Position numbers and translations under genes: made by a program. Source: Hydrogenothermus sp964516095 (GTDB taxonomy: Bacteria; Aquificota; Aquificia; Aquificales; Hydrogenothermaceae). From it: a stretch of DNA of 64,000 bases. The stretch lies in the NCBI GenBank assembly GCA_964516095.1, contig CAZEYS010000001.1:1-64000 (forward strand), in the 5' to 3' direction. Within the stretch, counting starts at the first letter, position 1, and each line of letters opens with the position of its first letter. Shown here one piece after another: positions 52,192 through 60,788 of the stretch. The notes under the pieces were generated by a model that had not been told where the DNA came from, did no database searches, and saw only the letters and a program-made list of their open reading frames with translations.

Positions 52192-54879
52192 ATGATGCAT
52201 ACACCTTTAGATCAACTCAGAAAATACGAGACAAGATATGAGATGCCTATAAATATCATCCAAAGTATTAAATTCTTTACATTTTGGACATTTATTATGA
52301 TATTGATACTTTATTCTATCCCTGATGTTGCATGGGAGCTTAGGATGAATGGCTTTTTTGCCATAGCTATTATAGGGATATGGAGATATTCATGGTTTTT
52401 AATAAATGTTTTTCAAGGTCTTATATATGAGAAGATAGTTTTCAAAAAATATAAGGAAGAGTTAAGGAAAATACCTTTACAAAAAAAGTTTCCTAAAAGA
52501 GTGTATTTTATAATACCTTCATATCATGAAGATAAAAGAATTACCAAAAACGTATTTAAATTTTTGATAGAAGAATGTTATAAAATTCCATCCCAGATCT
52601 ATTTTTTTATATCTGTAGGTTCACAAGAAGAAGTAGATTACATAAAAATGCTAATAAGCATATTTGATTTACAAAAAAAAGTAAAAGTAAAATTTTTATT
52701 CCAAAGCCAAGGAAAAAGAGTAGCTTTATACCATGCTCTAAAAGCAGTTGCCAGAGAATTTTATAAACCTTTGTCTTTTCATAGAGATTACAAAAACGAC
52801 GTACTTGTATTGATGGACGGAGATACAGTTGTTGGAAAAAATATACTTTTAAAAACTTTACCCTTTTTTATCTGGAATACCAATTTAGGTGCACTAACAA
52901 CAGATGAAGAAATTTACTACTTTGGGAATAACAAATTAATTGGCGTGTGGTATAAATTAAAATTTGCACGAAGACATATAATGATGAAATCTCATAGTTT
53001 ACATAAAAAAGTGTTAACGTTAACAGGTAGATTTTCAGCCTTTAGAGCCCATATAATGTTAAATGAAGAATTTATCAATCTCATAGCAAAAGATCATATT
53101 GATCACTGGTTGTTTGGAAAATTTAGATTTTTAATGGGGGATGACAAAACTACATGGTTTTATTTGTTAAAAAACGGATGGGATATGCTTTATATTCCAG
53201 ATGTATTAATATTTTCTGTGGAAAATAGGGAAGGCTCTTTCTTCAAAGTAACAACATCCCTAATGTTTAGATGGTATGGAAATATGCTTAGAAACAACTG
53301 GAGGGCTATCAAATTGGGGCCAAAAAGAATAGGTAGCTTTTTTATATGGTATGCAATTATAGACCAAAGAATATCTATGTGGACATCTCTCATCGGACCC
53401 ACAGCCATAACGTTAATGTCTTTATTTATATCACCTTTTTACTGGTTGTTTTACACCGCATGGGTAATATTTACAAGACAACTTCAAATTGCAGTATTGA
53501 TCAGAGAAAGACTTTCGCTTGAAATAATAACACTACCCCTCCTGTTATACGATCAATGGTTTGGTTCTATTGTAAAGATATACACTTCAGCAAATCTTGC
53601 AAAACAAAAATGGTCTAAAGCTAAATCTCAAACTGTTAATATAAGTATAGACACATATCCACTTTTAAGAAAAAGCTTGCCCTACGTTTTATTAATTTTG
53701 CTATTTATTTTATTTATATTTTTTATAGGAGTTTATGTAAAAATATTTAAATTTCCAGATATTAGGTTTGAAATATTTAAACAGGCATATGCTGAGGAGC
53801 CTTTACTTATTCCTAATGATGGTTTAGATGATTCTAAAAGTTTACAGATACTTGTAAATAGTAAAAATTTTATTAAATTGCCCCCAGGAATTTTGGATTT
53901 TTATCATCCTGTAGTTATAAATCGGAATAATGTTCATATTGTAGGAAATAATACAATTATACATTCTCATATCAAAACTCCAGGAAAAGCCGTTTTCGTA
54001 ATAGAAGGTAAAGGAATTAAGAGAACAATAGGATACGTTCCTAAAACTATCAAAGAAGGTACTAACTTTATTCCTATTGAATATACAAAACAACCTTCAG
54101 ATGAGACTAAATTCATATGGGTTGGAAGCCCAAATACAGATGAATTTTTAAAAAAAATAAAAGCAAAAATATGGAAAAGAAAGTATCCCTATATAAGGCA
54201 AAGAATATTCAGAATATTTAAGATAACCAATAATGGAATTAAAACTACTGATCAGGTAGATTTTCCTATAGACAAAAACTCTGCAGTAAAAGAAATCTCT
54301 TTAGTTAAAGATGTGATTATAAGTAATTTAGTTATTAAACAAATTATTCCGAATGCTGATCCTAACAAAGTAAAATTCGTATACAAAAATCTTTACCCAG
54401 GCTATAGAGTTGATGCTATTAAAATATATTGGGGGGCTAATATTAAACTGTATAACATAGATATATATATGGCAGGAAGACATCCTATAAATATGGAAAA
54501 TTCTTATGGAATTTCAATAAGGAATACAAAAATCATAGGCGCATGGAATAAAGGAAAAAAAGGAAATGGGTATGTAAGGTTTTCCAAGACTTATAATTCT
54601 ATACTAGAAAACTGCATTATTAAGGATATAAGGCATATGACTTTCCAATGGTCATCTTCTAAAAACATGGTAAAAAACTGCAAGATATACGTAGATATAA
54701 ATTTTCATGGAGGATTCGACAGATACAACACAGTTAAAAACTGCTTTATATCGATACCACCTTATCACAAATGGAATCCAATACAAAAAACACCTTTAGA
54801 TGCTAGATGGGCACCTCCAGATGGATGGGGGAATAAGATTTTAGATTGTATTATTAATATAGGTGGGGCTAAAGATTAG
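52192..54879 (+). CDS. Alg8-like family-2 glycosyltransferase fused to a beta-helix domain
   Basis: 895 aa. Two N-terminal transmembrane helices (about 27-75), cytoplasmic GT2 domain with D209-G-D211 (metal/UDP or GDP sugar), LTGRFSAFRAH, HIDHWLFGKFRFLMGDD (D317-D318, catalytic base region) and FRWYGN (residues 359-364, replacing Q-x-x-R-W). Further helices end at about 496-517. These boxes match my memory of Pseudomonas Alg8 (mannuronan synthase). After AYAEEP (532-537) follow ~360 residues of right-handed beta-helix pattern (IPNDGLDDSKSLQ, then repeats with N-V-x-I-x-G-N/N-C-x-I). That part sits outside the membrane; AlgG's DPHD is not seen. A processive polysaccharide synthase with a fused periplasmic modifying/binding domain. 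Confidence 0.85.
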   Translation: MMHTPLDQLRKYETRYEMPINIIQSIKFFTFWTFIMILILYSIPDVAWELRMNGFFAIAIIGIWRYSWFLINVFQGLIYEKIVFKKYKEELRKIPLQKKFPKRVYFIIPSYHEDKRITKNVFKFLIEECYKIPSQIYFFISVGSQEEVDYIKMLISIFDLQKKVKVKFLFQSQGKRVALYHALKAVAREFYKPLSFHRDYKNDVLVLMDGDTVVGKNILLKTLPFFIWNTNLGALTTDEEIYYFGNNKLIGVWYKLKFARRHIMMKSHSLHKKVLTLTGRFSAFRAHIMLNEEFINLIAKDHIDHWLFGKFRFLMGDDKTTWFYLLKNGWDMLYIPDVLIFSVENREGSFFKVTTSLMFRWYGNMLRNNWRAIKLGPKRIGSFFIWYAIIDQRISMWTSLIGPTAITLMSLFISPFYWLFYTAWVIFTRQLQIAVLIRERLSLEIITLPLLLYDQWFGSIVKIYTSANLAKQKWSKAKSQTVNISIDTYPLLRKSLPYVLLILLFILFIFFIGVYVKIFKFPDIRFEIFKQAYAEEPLLIPNDGLDDSKSLQILVNSKNFIKLPPGILDFYHPVVINRNNVHIVGNNTIIHSHIKTPGKAVFVIEGKGIKRTIGYVPKTIKEGTNFIPIEYTKQPSDETKFIWVGSPNTDEFLKKIKAKIWKRKYPYIRQRIFRIFKITNNGIKTTDQVDFPIDKNSAVKEISLVKDVIISNLVIKQIIPNADPNKVKFVYKNLYPGYRVDAIKIYWGANIKLYNIDIYMAGRHPINMENSYGISIRNTKIIGAWNKGKKGNGYVRFSKTYNSILENCIIKDIRHMTFQWSSSKNMVKNCKIYVDINFHGGFDRYNTVKNCFISIPPYHKWNPIQKTPLDARWAPPDGWGNKILDCIINIGGAKD

Positions 54880-54883
54880 CCCC
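54865..54883. terminator. Hairpin at end of polysaccharide cluster
   Basis: GGGGCTAA, 3-base loop, TTAGCCCC, including the stop codon of the glycosyltransferase gene, between convergent transcripts. No adjacent T-run in either direction, so terminator status is only likely. Confidence 0.45.
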
Positions 54884-54893
54884 GAAAAAGATG

Positions 54894-55139
54894 TTATTCT
54901 AATATTTCAAGAACAGCTCTTTTGTTTTGCTTTCTTGCCAGTGCTGCTAATAATGTTCTTATTGCTCTGGCAGTTCTTCCCTGTCTACCAATAACCTTTC
55001 CAAGGTCTTCAGGTGCAACTTTTAATTCTATAACAGTAGTTTTTTCTCCTTCAATCTCTCTTACTTCGACTTTCTCAGGGTGATCAACGAGAGATTTTGC
55101 TACAAACTCTACGAATTCTTGAAGTTTGCTCATGGTCAT
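54894..55139 (-). CDS. khpA: KH-domain RNA-binding protein KhpA
   Basis: 81 aa single KH domain with the GxxG loop as IGRQGRTARAIRTLLAA. Usually found next to rpsP, as here (nine bp). Binds sRNA/mRNA with KhpB, affecting division and small-RNA turnover in other bacteria. Confidence 0.88.
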   Translation of the reverse strand: MTMSKLQEFVEFVAKSLVDHPEKVEVREIEGEKTTVIELKVAPEDLGKVIGRQGRTARAIRTLLAALARKQNKRAVLEILE

Positions 55140-55147
55140 CTACCTCC

Positions 55148-55405
55148 TTATTTTCCTCTTGGGATTTCGATTTCTTCTAATCCAAATGCTTTTAGAATTT
55201 TTGCAGCTCTTTCAGTTGGTTGGGCTCCTTTTTCAAGCCATACCTTAGCTTTCTCTATGTTTATGTTTCCAGTTTTTAATATAGGGTCATAAGTACCTAT
55301 ATATTCAATATAGTCTGACTCTCTGGGTTTTCTACTATCTACAACAACCATTTTGTAAACTGGATGTTTTTTCCTTCCGTATCTTGCAAGTCTAATTTTA
55401 ACCAA
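55148..55405 (-). CDS. rpsP: 30S ribosomal protein S16
   Basis: 85 aa. VKIRLARYGRKKHPVYKMVV and YIGTYDPILK are family hallmarks. Ordered ffh-rpsP-khpA as in many bacteria. Confidence 0.96.
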   Translation of the reverse strand: MVKIRLARYGRKKHPVYKMVVVDSRKPRESDYIEYIGTYDPILKTGNINIEKAKVWLEKGAQPTERAAKILKAFGLEEIEIPRGK

Positions 55406-55425
55406 TACCTGCTACCTCCTTGATT

Positions 55426-56745
55426 TTAAAATGGTAAATTAAACGGAAGTTTCATTTTACCAGATTTTTTTATTTTTTTCATCATTTTTTTCATCTCTTT
55501 ATACTGCTTTAATAATTTATTTACATCCATTATAGTTGTACCGCTTCCCCGGGCTATTCTCTTTTTTCTACTTCCATTTATTATGTGTGGGTTTCTTCTT
55601 TCCTCTGGAGTCATTGAATTTATTATAGCTTCAATTTTTACAAATTGTTTATTATCAACTTTTAGATCTTTTATTTTACTCCCTATACCAGGTATCATCT
55701 TTAATATATTTTCTAATGGGCCTAAATTTTTTATCATTTGAAGTTGTTCTTTCAAATCTTCTAAAGTAAACTCTGCATTCATTACTCTTTCGGCCATTTT
55801 CTGGGCTTTGTCTTCATCAATGGCATTTTGCATTTTCTCTATTAAAGTTTGAATATCTCCAAGCCCAAGTATTCTTTGAGCTATTCTATCTGGATAAAAT
55901 GGTTCAAAATCTGAAATTTTTTCACCAACACCAACAAATTTTATTGGAACTCCAAGAACCTGTCTAACTGATAAAGCGATACCTCCTTTAGCATCTCCAT
56001 CTACTTTAGTCAAAATTACACCTGTTAAACCTAATCTTCGATGGAATTCTTCGGCTGTATTAATTGCATCCTGACCTTGCATAGCATCTGCGACGTACAG
56101 AATTTCATGAGGATGTACTCTGTTTTTTATTTCAACCAGTTCTTCCATTAATTCTTCATCTATATGAAGACGGCCAGCTGTATCTAAAATTAAATATGAA
56201 AGTCCAGCATTTCTAGCTTTTTCTATAATCTTTTCTGTAAGTTTTATAGCATCTTTTTCTTCTTCATCTACAAAACACGGAACTTTAATACTTTCAGCAA
56301 GAATACACAGTTGCTTTGCTGCAGCGGGTCTTCTAACATCTGTTGAGGCAACTCCTACTGTATATCCTTTTGATTTTAAGTAATTTGCAAGTTTTCCAGC
56401 AGTAGTAGTTTTACCAGTACCCTGTAGACCTACAAGCATAATGATTGTAGGAGGTTTTTCTGCTTTTTTAAGGCCTTCTGCTTCCCCAAGGATATTTAAA
56501 ACTTCGTCGTATATCAGCTTTATTACAGTTTCTCCAGCATTTAAACCTTTGATTACTTCTTGTCCAATGAGCTTTTGTTTTATATCTGATATAAATTTTT
56601 GGACTACTTCAACATTAACATCTGCCTCTAAAAGTGCTTTCCTTATATCTTTTAGGGCTTCATCGATGGTCTTTTCATCTAACTTTTTTGCTCTTTTTAA
56701 CTTTTCTACAACATTGGAGAACTTTTCTGTCAGAAGTTCAAACAA
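55426..56745 (-). CDS. ffh: Signal recognition particle protein Ffh
   Basis: 439-aa SRP54 GTPase. G1 GLQGTGKTTTAGKLA, DTAGR, TKVDGDAKGG and the Met-rich M domain at the C-terminus (KKMMKKIKKSGKMKLPF) are present. Co-translational targeting to the Sec translocon. Divergent from ahpC. Confidence 0.97.
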   Translation of the reverse strand: MFELLTEKFSNVVEKLKRAKKLDEKTIDEALKDIRKALLEADVNVEVVQKFISDIKQKLIGQEVIKGLNAGETVIKLIYDEVLNILGEAEGLKKAEKPPTIIMLVGLQGTGKTTTAGKLANYLKSKGYTVGVASTDVRRPAAAKQLCILAESIKVPCFVDEEEKDAIKLTEKIIEKARNAGLSYLILDTAGRLHIDEELMEELVEIKNRVHPHEILYVADAMQGQDAINTAEEFHRRLGLTGVILTKVDGDAKGGIALSVRQVLGVPIKFVGVGEKISDFEPFYPDRIAQRILGLGDIQTLIEKMQNAIDEDKAQKMAERVMNAEFTLEDLKEQLQMIKNLGPLENILKMIPGIGSKIKDLKVDNKQFVKIEAIINSMTPEERRNPHIINGSRKKRIARGSGTTIMDVNKLLKQYKEMKKMMKKIKKSGKMKLPFNLPF

Positions 56746-56856
56746 TTTTTATACCTCGATTTTTCTTTATTTTTATTTTATATTTTATCATAGGCTATAA
56801 AAGTTCAATTTCAACTGATACTGAGTTAACATGATTTTTCTCATTTAACTTTTTAG

Positions 56857-56884
56857 TTCAATAATCGATAATTATTCCTAATAA
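56857..56884 (+). promoter_or_regulatory. Putative ahpC promoter with AT-rich dyad
   Basis: TTCAAT, 16 bases, TAATAA, with AATAATCGATAATTATT between, which loosely resembles Fur/PerR-type boxes (GATAAT repeats). Dyad is imperfect. Confidence 0.3.
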
Positions 56885-56907
56885 AACATACGAAGGAGGT
56901 ATCAAAA

Positions 56908-57510
56908 ATGTCAGAAGTAATCTTAGTTGGTCAAGAAGTACCTGAGTTTGAACTTGAAACTTACGAACCAGAAACAGGAAAATTTGGAACATTTTCATTA
57001 AAGAAAGCCAAAGAAGAAGGAAAATGGACTATTCTTTTCTTTTACCCAGCTGACTTTACATTTGTTTGTCCAACTGAACTTGCAGATTTAGCAGAAGTTT
57101 ATCCAAAATTAAAAGAATTAGGAGCTGAAGTTGTTTCTGTTTCTACAGATACTAAATTCGTACATCTTGCATGGCACAGAGATGAAAAATTATTACAAAA
57201 TGTAAAATATCCAATGGGTGCAGACCCAACTGGTAAAGTTTCAAGAATGTTTGGAGTATACGACGAAAACACAGGTCTTGCTTTAAGAGGAACATTCATA
57301 ATTTCCCCAGAAGGAAAATTAGTTGGTTCTGAAGTAAACTTCTACAACGTTGGAAGAAATGCTGATGAACTTGTTAGAAAAATGGAAGCTAATGCTTATT
57401 TAATTGGACATCCAGAAGAAGCGTGCCCAGCAAAATGGGAACCTGGAAAGAAAACTTTAAAACCTTCTGAAGAGTTAGTTGGTAGAGTTTACGAAGCATT
57501 AAATGAATAA
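56908..57510 (+). CDS. ahpC: Alkyl hydroperoxide reductase C-type peroxiredoxin
   Basis: 200-aa typical 2-Cys peroxiredoxin. Peroxidatic Cys in DFTFVCPTE (around residue 52) and resolving Cys in HPEEACPAKW. Strong ribosome-binding site GAAGGAGG. No ahpF follows, so reduction likely comes from a thioredoxin system. Confidence 0.96.
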   Translation: MSEVILVGQEVPEFELETYEPETGKFGTFSLKKAKEEGKWTILFFYPADFTFVCPTELADLAEVYPKLKELGAEVVSVSTDTKFVHLAWHRDEKLLQNVKYPMGADPTGKVSRMFGVYDENTGLALRGTFIISPEGKLVGSEVNFYNVGRNADELVRKMEANAYLIGHPEEACPAKWEPGKKTLKPSEELVGRVYEALNE

Positions 57511-57541
57511 TTTAAGATGGGAGCGTTTTTGCTCCCTTAAA
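57511..57541 (+). promoter_or_regulatory. Hairpin between ahpC and following gene
   Basis: GGGAGC / GCTCCC with a 6-base GTTTTT loop, extended by TTTAA/TTAAA. Possible attenuator or RNA-processing site rather than terminator, since the T-run is in the loop. Confidence 0.45.
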
Positions 57542-57551
57542 TGGTATTAAT

Positions 57552-57878
57552 ATGGCTATATATAAACTCAAGAGATTTATCCCACAGGAAATAGAAATAC
57601 AGATAACTGATAAACAGTTAATACAGATGTTTCCTATCGAACTTCATGAACATCCGTTTATGGGGGAAATTAGTCGCCAATGGATAGCTCAAGACAAAAC
57701 GTATAGCGTAGAAAAAGCTAATGAAGATGAGGTTATAGATTTATCTAAGGATACAAAACACATACAAATGAAACAGGAAGTTATGGAAAAGATTTTAAAA
57801 GAACTTGATAATTTTAAAATAGTCCTCTTTTACGAGGACAAAGAAGATATTTATGAAGTAACCAAGCTTTCAGACTAA
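57552..57878 (+). CDS. Hypothetical 108-aa protein downstream of ahpC
   Basis: Soluble, mixed alpha/beta by eye, no Cys. Conspicuous segment MFPIELHEHPFMGEISRQWI followed by a Glu/Lys helix. Separated from ahpC by a hairpin. Family not recognised; likely real because the gene density and codon pattern match the neighbours. Confidence 0.65.
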   Translation: MAIYKLKRFIPQEIEIQITDKQLIQMFPIELHEHPFMGEISRQWIAQDKTYSVEKANEDEVIDLSKDTKHIQMKQEVMEKILKELDNFKIVLFYEDKEDIYEVTKLSD

Positions 57879-57913
57879 TCTTTAAAGCAATTTCTTTAAA
57901 CATATTAAAAATT

Positions 57914-57941
57914 TTGAAATATTCAAAAATTGTTATATAAT
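57914..57941 (+). promoter_or_regulatory. Near-consensus promoter for candidate small RNA
   Basis: TTGAAA, 16-base spacer, TATAAT, upstream of the structured sequence that ends in a strong terminator. Confidence 0.6.
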
Positions 57942-57947
57942 AATTTA

Positions 57948-58031
57948 TGTATTATGGCTACCCTCCTAAAGGTTTAACCTACCAATTTACGCACTTCTAG
58001 GCACCTTTAAAAGGTGCCTCTTTTTATTTTT
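57948..58031 (+). ncRNA. Candidate ~80-nt small RNA with anti-Shine-Dalgarno core
   Basis: From a sigma-70 promoter to an intrinsic terminator lies a stretch with no open frame. It contains GCTACCCTCCTAAAGG, whose CCCTCCT is complementary to AGGAGGG ribosome-binding sites, and a small hairpin CCTAAAGGTTTAACC. Promoter, core and terminator are seen; that it acts as an sRNA is inference. Confidence 0.5.
57999..58030 (+). terminator. Strong intrinsic terminator
   Basis: AGGCACCTT, loop TAA, AAGGTGCCT, then CTTTTTATTTTT. Confidence 0.85.
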
Positions 58032-58079
58032 AAGCCATTACCTTTAATTTATATAGCACATCTATGAAGAGGTTGTCAA

Positions 58080-58607
58080 ATGCTAACCTTAGAAGAAAAA
58101 GCAAAAAAGATAAAAATGTTTCTTATGGATGTGGATGGTGTTTTAACAGACGGGAAAGTTATATACGACAGTAATGGCAATGAAATAAAAGCTTTCAATG
58201 TAAGGGATGGTCTTGGTATAACGCTATTACATAAAGCAGGAATAAAGACTGGCATAATAACAGGCAGAAACTCACCTATGGTAGAAAAAAGGGCAAACGA
58301 ACTAAAAATAAATGAAGTTTTTCAAGGTAAAAATAAAAAAATAGAAAGTTACCAGCACATAAAAGAAAAGTACAACTTAAAAGATGAAGAGATACTTTAT
58401 ATAGGGGATGATTTAATAGATATTCCTATTTTAAAAAAAGTTGGTTTTCCTGTTTCTGTACATGATGCCCCTGAGATAGTAAAAAAATACTGTATATATA
58501 TAACTAAAAAGAGAGGAGGAGAAGGGGCTGTCAGAGAAACTGTTGAGTTTTTATTGAAACTGCAAAATAGATATGAAGATATAATAGAGGAGTTTTTAAA
58601 TGATTGA
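58080..58607 (+). CDS. KdsC-like HAD phosphatase
   Basis: 175 aa C0-type HAD hydrolase with MDVDGVLTDGKVIYD at the N-terminus, TGRNSP and LYIGDDLIDIPIL; no cap domain. This combination fits 3-deoxy-D-manno-octulosonate-8-phosphate phosphatase of LPS core synthesis. Overlaps the methyltransferase by eight bases. Confidence 0.85.
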   Translation: MLTLEEKAKKIKMFLMDVDGVLTDGKVIYDSNGNEIKAFNVRDGLGITLLHKAGIKTGIITGRNSPMVEKRANELKINEVFQGKNKKIESYQHIKEKYNLKDEEILYIGDDLIDIPILKKVGFPVSVHDAPEIVKKYCIYITKKRGGEGAVRETVEFLLKLQNRYEDIIEEFLND

Positions 58608-59145
58608 AGACAGAAAACGATGGAATGAAAGGTACATTTCTCAAAAATTTCCTGAAGAACCTTCTGAAATAGTAAAAAGGTTTTATAAACTGGCAAGTCC
58701 TGGGAAAGCTTTAGATATAGCATCTGGAACAGGCAGAAATGCTGTTTTTTTACAGGAAAAAGGATTTGAAGTTGATGCTGTTGATATATCAGATGTGGCA
58801 TTAAAAATTTTAAAGGAGAAAAATTCGTCTATAAATACAATAAATATGGATCTGGATTATGCAGATTTACCGAAAGATACTTACCAGTTGGTTTTAAACA
58901 TAAACTTCCTAAATAGGAAGTTAATACCAAAGATTAAAGATTCATTAAAAAAAGGTGGAGTAATCATTTTTGAGACATTCATGTTAAATTCAAACGCCAA
59001 AACAAAAGATTTTTATCTTAGAGAAAATGAACTCATCCAATTATTCTTAGATTTTCATATTATTTATTATCAAGAATTTAATACAAAAAAGCATGATGGA
59101 TCAGATGCTAAAAAGGCTTCTCTCGTTGCTATAAAAAAATGCTAA
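58600..59145 (+). CDS. Class I SAM-dependent methyltransferase (TehB-like)
   Basis: 181 aa. Opens with RKRWNERYISQKFPEEPSE and motif I ALDIASGTGRNAVFL, similar to tellurite-resistance/thiol methyltransferases; D-x-x in DAVDISDVAL is motif II. Substrate unknown. Confidence 0.82.
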   Translation: MIEDRKRWNERYISQKFPEEPSEIVKRFYKLASPGKALDIASGTGRNAVFLQEKGFEVDAVDISDVALKILKEKNSSINTINMDLDYADLPKDTYQLVLNINFLNRKLIPKIKDSLKKGGVIIFETFMLNSNAKTKDFYLRENELIQLFLDFHIIYYQEFNTKKHDGSDAKKASLVAIKKC

Positions 59146-60452
59146 ATACAGATTTAAAAAGAATCTTTTCTATAGCTTTACCTGCAGCTTTAAATCAGTT
59201 TCTTGATATGTTTCAGGTTCTTGTAGATATGATTTTTATCGGAAGGATTTCTGCTGTTGCTATAGCCTCTGTAGGTCTAAGTATGAATCTGATAGGAACA
59301 CTGTATGCTGTTATCTCTATTTTTAGTATTGGAACCAACGTTTTAGTGGCAAGATTTTTTGGAGCTAAAGATGAAAAATCCTTATCTATAATAGTAGGAA
59401 CGTCTCTAATAACTTCTTTTATAGTATCTCTGCCGATTACATTAGCTATTTTTTTTCTATCTAAAGAATTCTTTTTGGTTTTTGGAGACAACACCCTTAT
59501 AGCAGAAACTGGAAGTGTTTATATGAAAATTGTTTCCCTCTCTATTCCATTTTTGTTTATAGGAGCCGTTCTTGTTTCCACATCAAACGGTTTAGGAGAT
59601 ACTAAAACCCCTCTTTATATAGGTATAATAGGGAATATCCTAAATACCATTTTGGATTATATTTTAATCTTTGGGGAATTTGGCTTTCCGGAACTTCAAG
59701 TAAAAGGTGCTGCAATAGCTACAACAACTGCTTATGTAGTTGAGGTTATAATATATCTATTTTTAGTATTTCATAAAAAAATATTTCAATTCAAACTCAA
59801 GTTTGATTTTCAAAAAGCTCTAAAATTACTTAAAATTGGTATTCCTGCAGGTATGGAAAGACTTATAATACAGGCATCTTTTATGGTATTTATCTGGATA
59901 ATATCTTTGTACGGTACTTACGTTTTGGCTGGATATCAGGTTGGTTTGAGGATAGAGGGACTTGCTTTTATGCCTGGTTTTGGGTTTTCTATAGCTGCTA
60001 TGACTTTAGTTGGACAGTTTTTAGGAGCAAAAAGACCAGATTTGGCTCATAAATTCGCAATAAAAACAGCAGTTATAGCTGGTATTATTATGCAAATAAT
60101 AGGTCTGTTTCTCTTTTTATTTCCAGAAGATATAGCTTCATTGTTTACAAACGATTTAAGAACTATTAAGGAGGCCAGTATATATCTGAAGATTGTTGCC
60201 CTTTCACAGTTCCCTTTAGCTATAGACTTTGTTTTAAGTGGGGCACTAAGAGGAGCTGGTGCAACGAAAACTTCCTTACTGGTGAATACTGCAAGTTTGT
60301 GGTTTTTTAGGATTTTACCTGCCCTAATTATGACTTTTTTTACACAAAATATAATTTATGTATATCTAATAATGCTATTAGAGACCTATATAAAAGGGTA
60401 CATTATATGGTATATTTTTCAAAAAGGTAAATGGAAAGAGGTGAGGGTTTAA
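59139..60452 (+). CDS. MATE family multidrug/Na+ or H+ antiporter
   Basis: 437 aa, twelve hydrophobic segments; NQFLDMFQVLVDMIFIGRI early in the protein and SNGLGDTKTPLYIGIIGNI after helix 4-5 are family-like. Overlaps the methyltransferase by seven bases and shares TAATG with the next gene. Confidence 0.88.
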   Translation: MLNTDLKRIFSIALPAALNQFLDMFQVLVDMIFIGRISAVAIASVGLSMNLIGTLYAVISIFSIGTNVLVARFFGAKDEKSLSIIVGTSLITSFIVSLPITLAIFFLSKEFFLVFGDNTLIAETGSVYMKIVSLSIPFLFIGAVLVSTSNGLGDTKTPLYIGIIGNILNTILDYILIFGEFGFPELQVKGAAIATTTAYVVEVIIYLFLVFHKKIFQFKLKFDFQKALKLLKIGIPAGMERLIIQASFMVFIWIISLYGTYVLAGYQVGLRIEGLAFMPGFGFSIAAMTLVGQFLGAKRPDLAHKFAIKTAVIAGIIMQIIGLFLFLFPEDIASLFTNDLRTIKEASIYLKIVALSQFPLAIDFVLSGALRGAGATKTSLLVNTASLWFFRILPALIMTFFTQNIIYVYLIMLLETYIKGYIIWYIFQKGKWKEVRV

Positions 60453-60787
60453 TGCAATCTTCTGAAAATGATGCTTTAAAAGAGGCTGAAAAGCTAAACG
60501 AATTTGTTACAAATCCTAAAGAAAAAATAAAAGAAATAGAAAACAAGTTCCTTAAATACAAAAATAAAACCAAAGAAACTATAAAACAGATTTTGCCAGA
60601 CAAAGTAAAGCCTATAATGGAAGGAGACACAGGTGATATAGTCCTTATAGTAATAGCTGCTTTGATACTTTTTGTTATACTTAAAATCCTTGACTTAGCT
60701 ATAAAAATTATAATTAGAGTTATATTCATTGTTTCGATAATTTTAGCTATGTATCTTTTATATCAAAAATATACAGGTGGTGGATAA
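60452..60787 (+). CDS. Small membrane protein of unknown function
   Basis: 111 aa. N-terminal charged, coiled helix (about 1-55) followed by two hydrophobic segments (about 65-82 and 85-105) and a GGG ending. I choose ATG 60452 with GAGGTGAGGG upstream rather than the earlier ATG at 60431. Translation is coupled to the MATE pump (TAATG). Confidence 0.65.
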   Translation: MQSSENDALKEAEKLNEFVTNPKEKIKEIENKFLKYKNKTKETIKQILPDKVKPIMEGDTGDIVLIVIAALILFVILKILDLAIKIIIRVIFIVSIILAMYLLYQKYTGGG

Positions 60788-60788
60788 G

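Noticed and set aside
52192..54879. Assigning the fused domain as an AlgG-type mannuronan epimerase
   Set aside because: Beta-helix pattern is visible but the AlgG catalytic DPHD sequence is not, so only fold, not activity, is claimed.
56857..56884. Fur/PerR operator in front of ahpC
   Set aside because: Only an imperfect AT-rich dyad is seen, which is common in such AT-rich DNA; kept as low-confidence promoter only.
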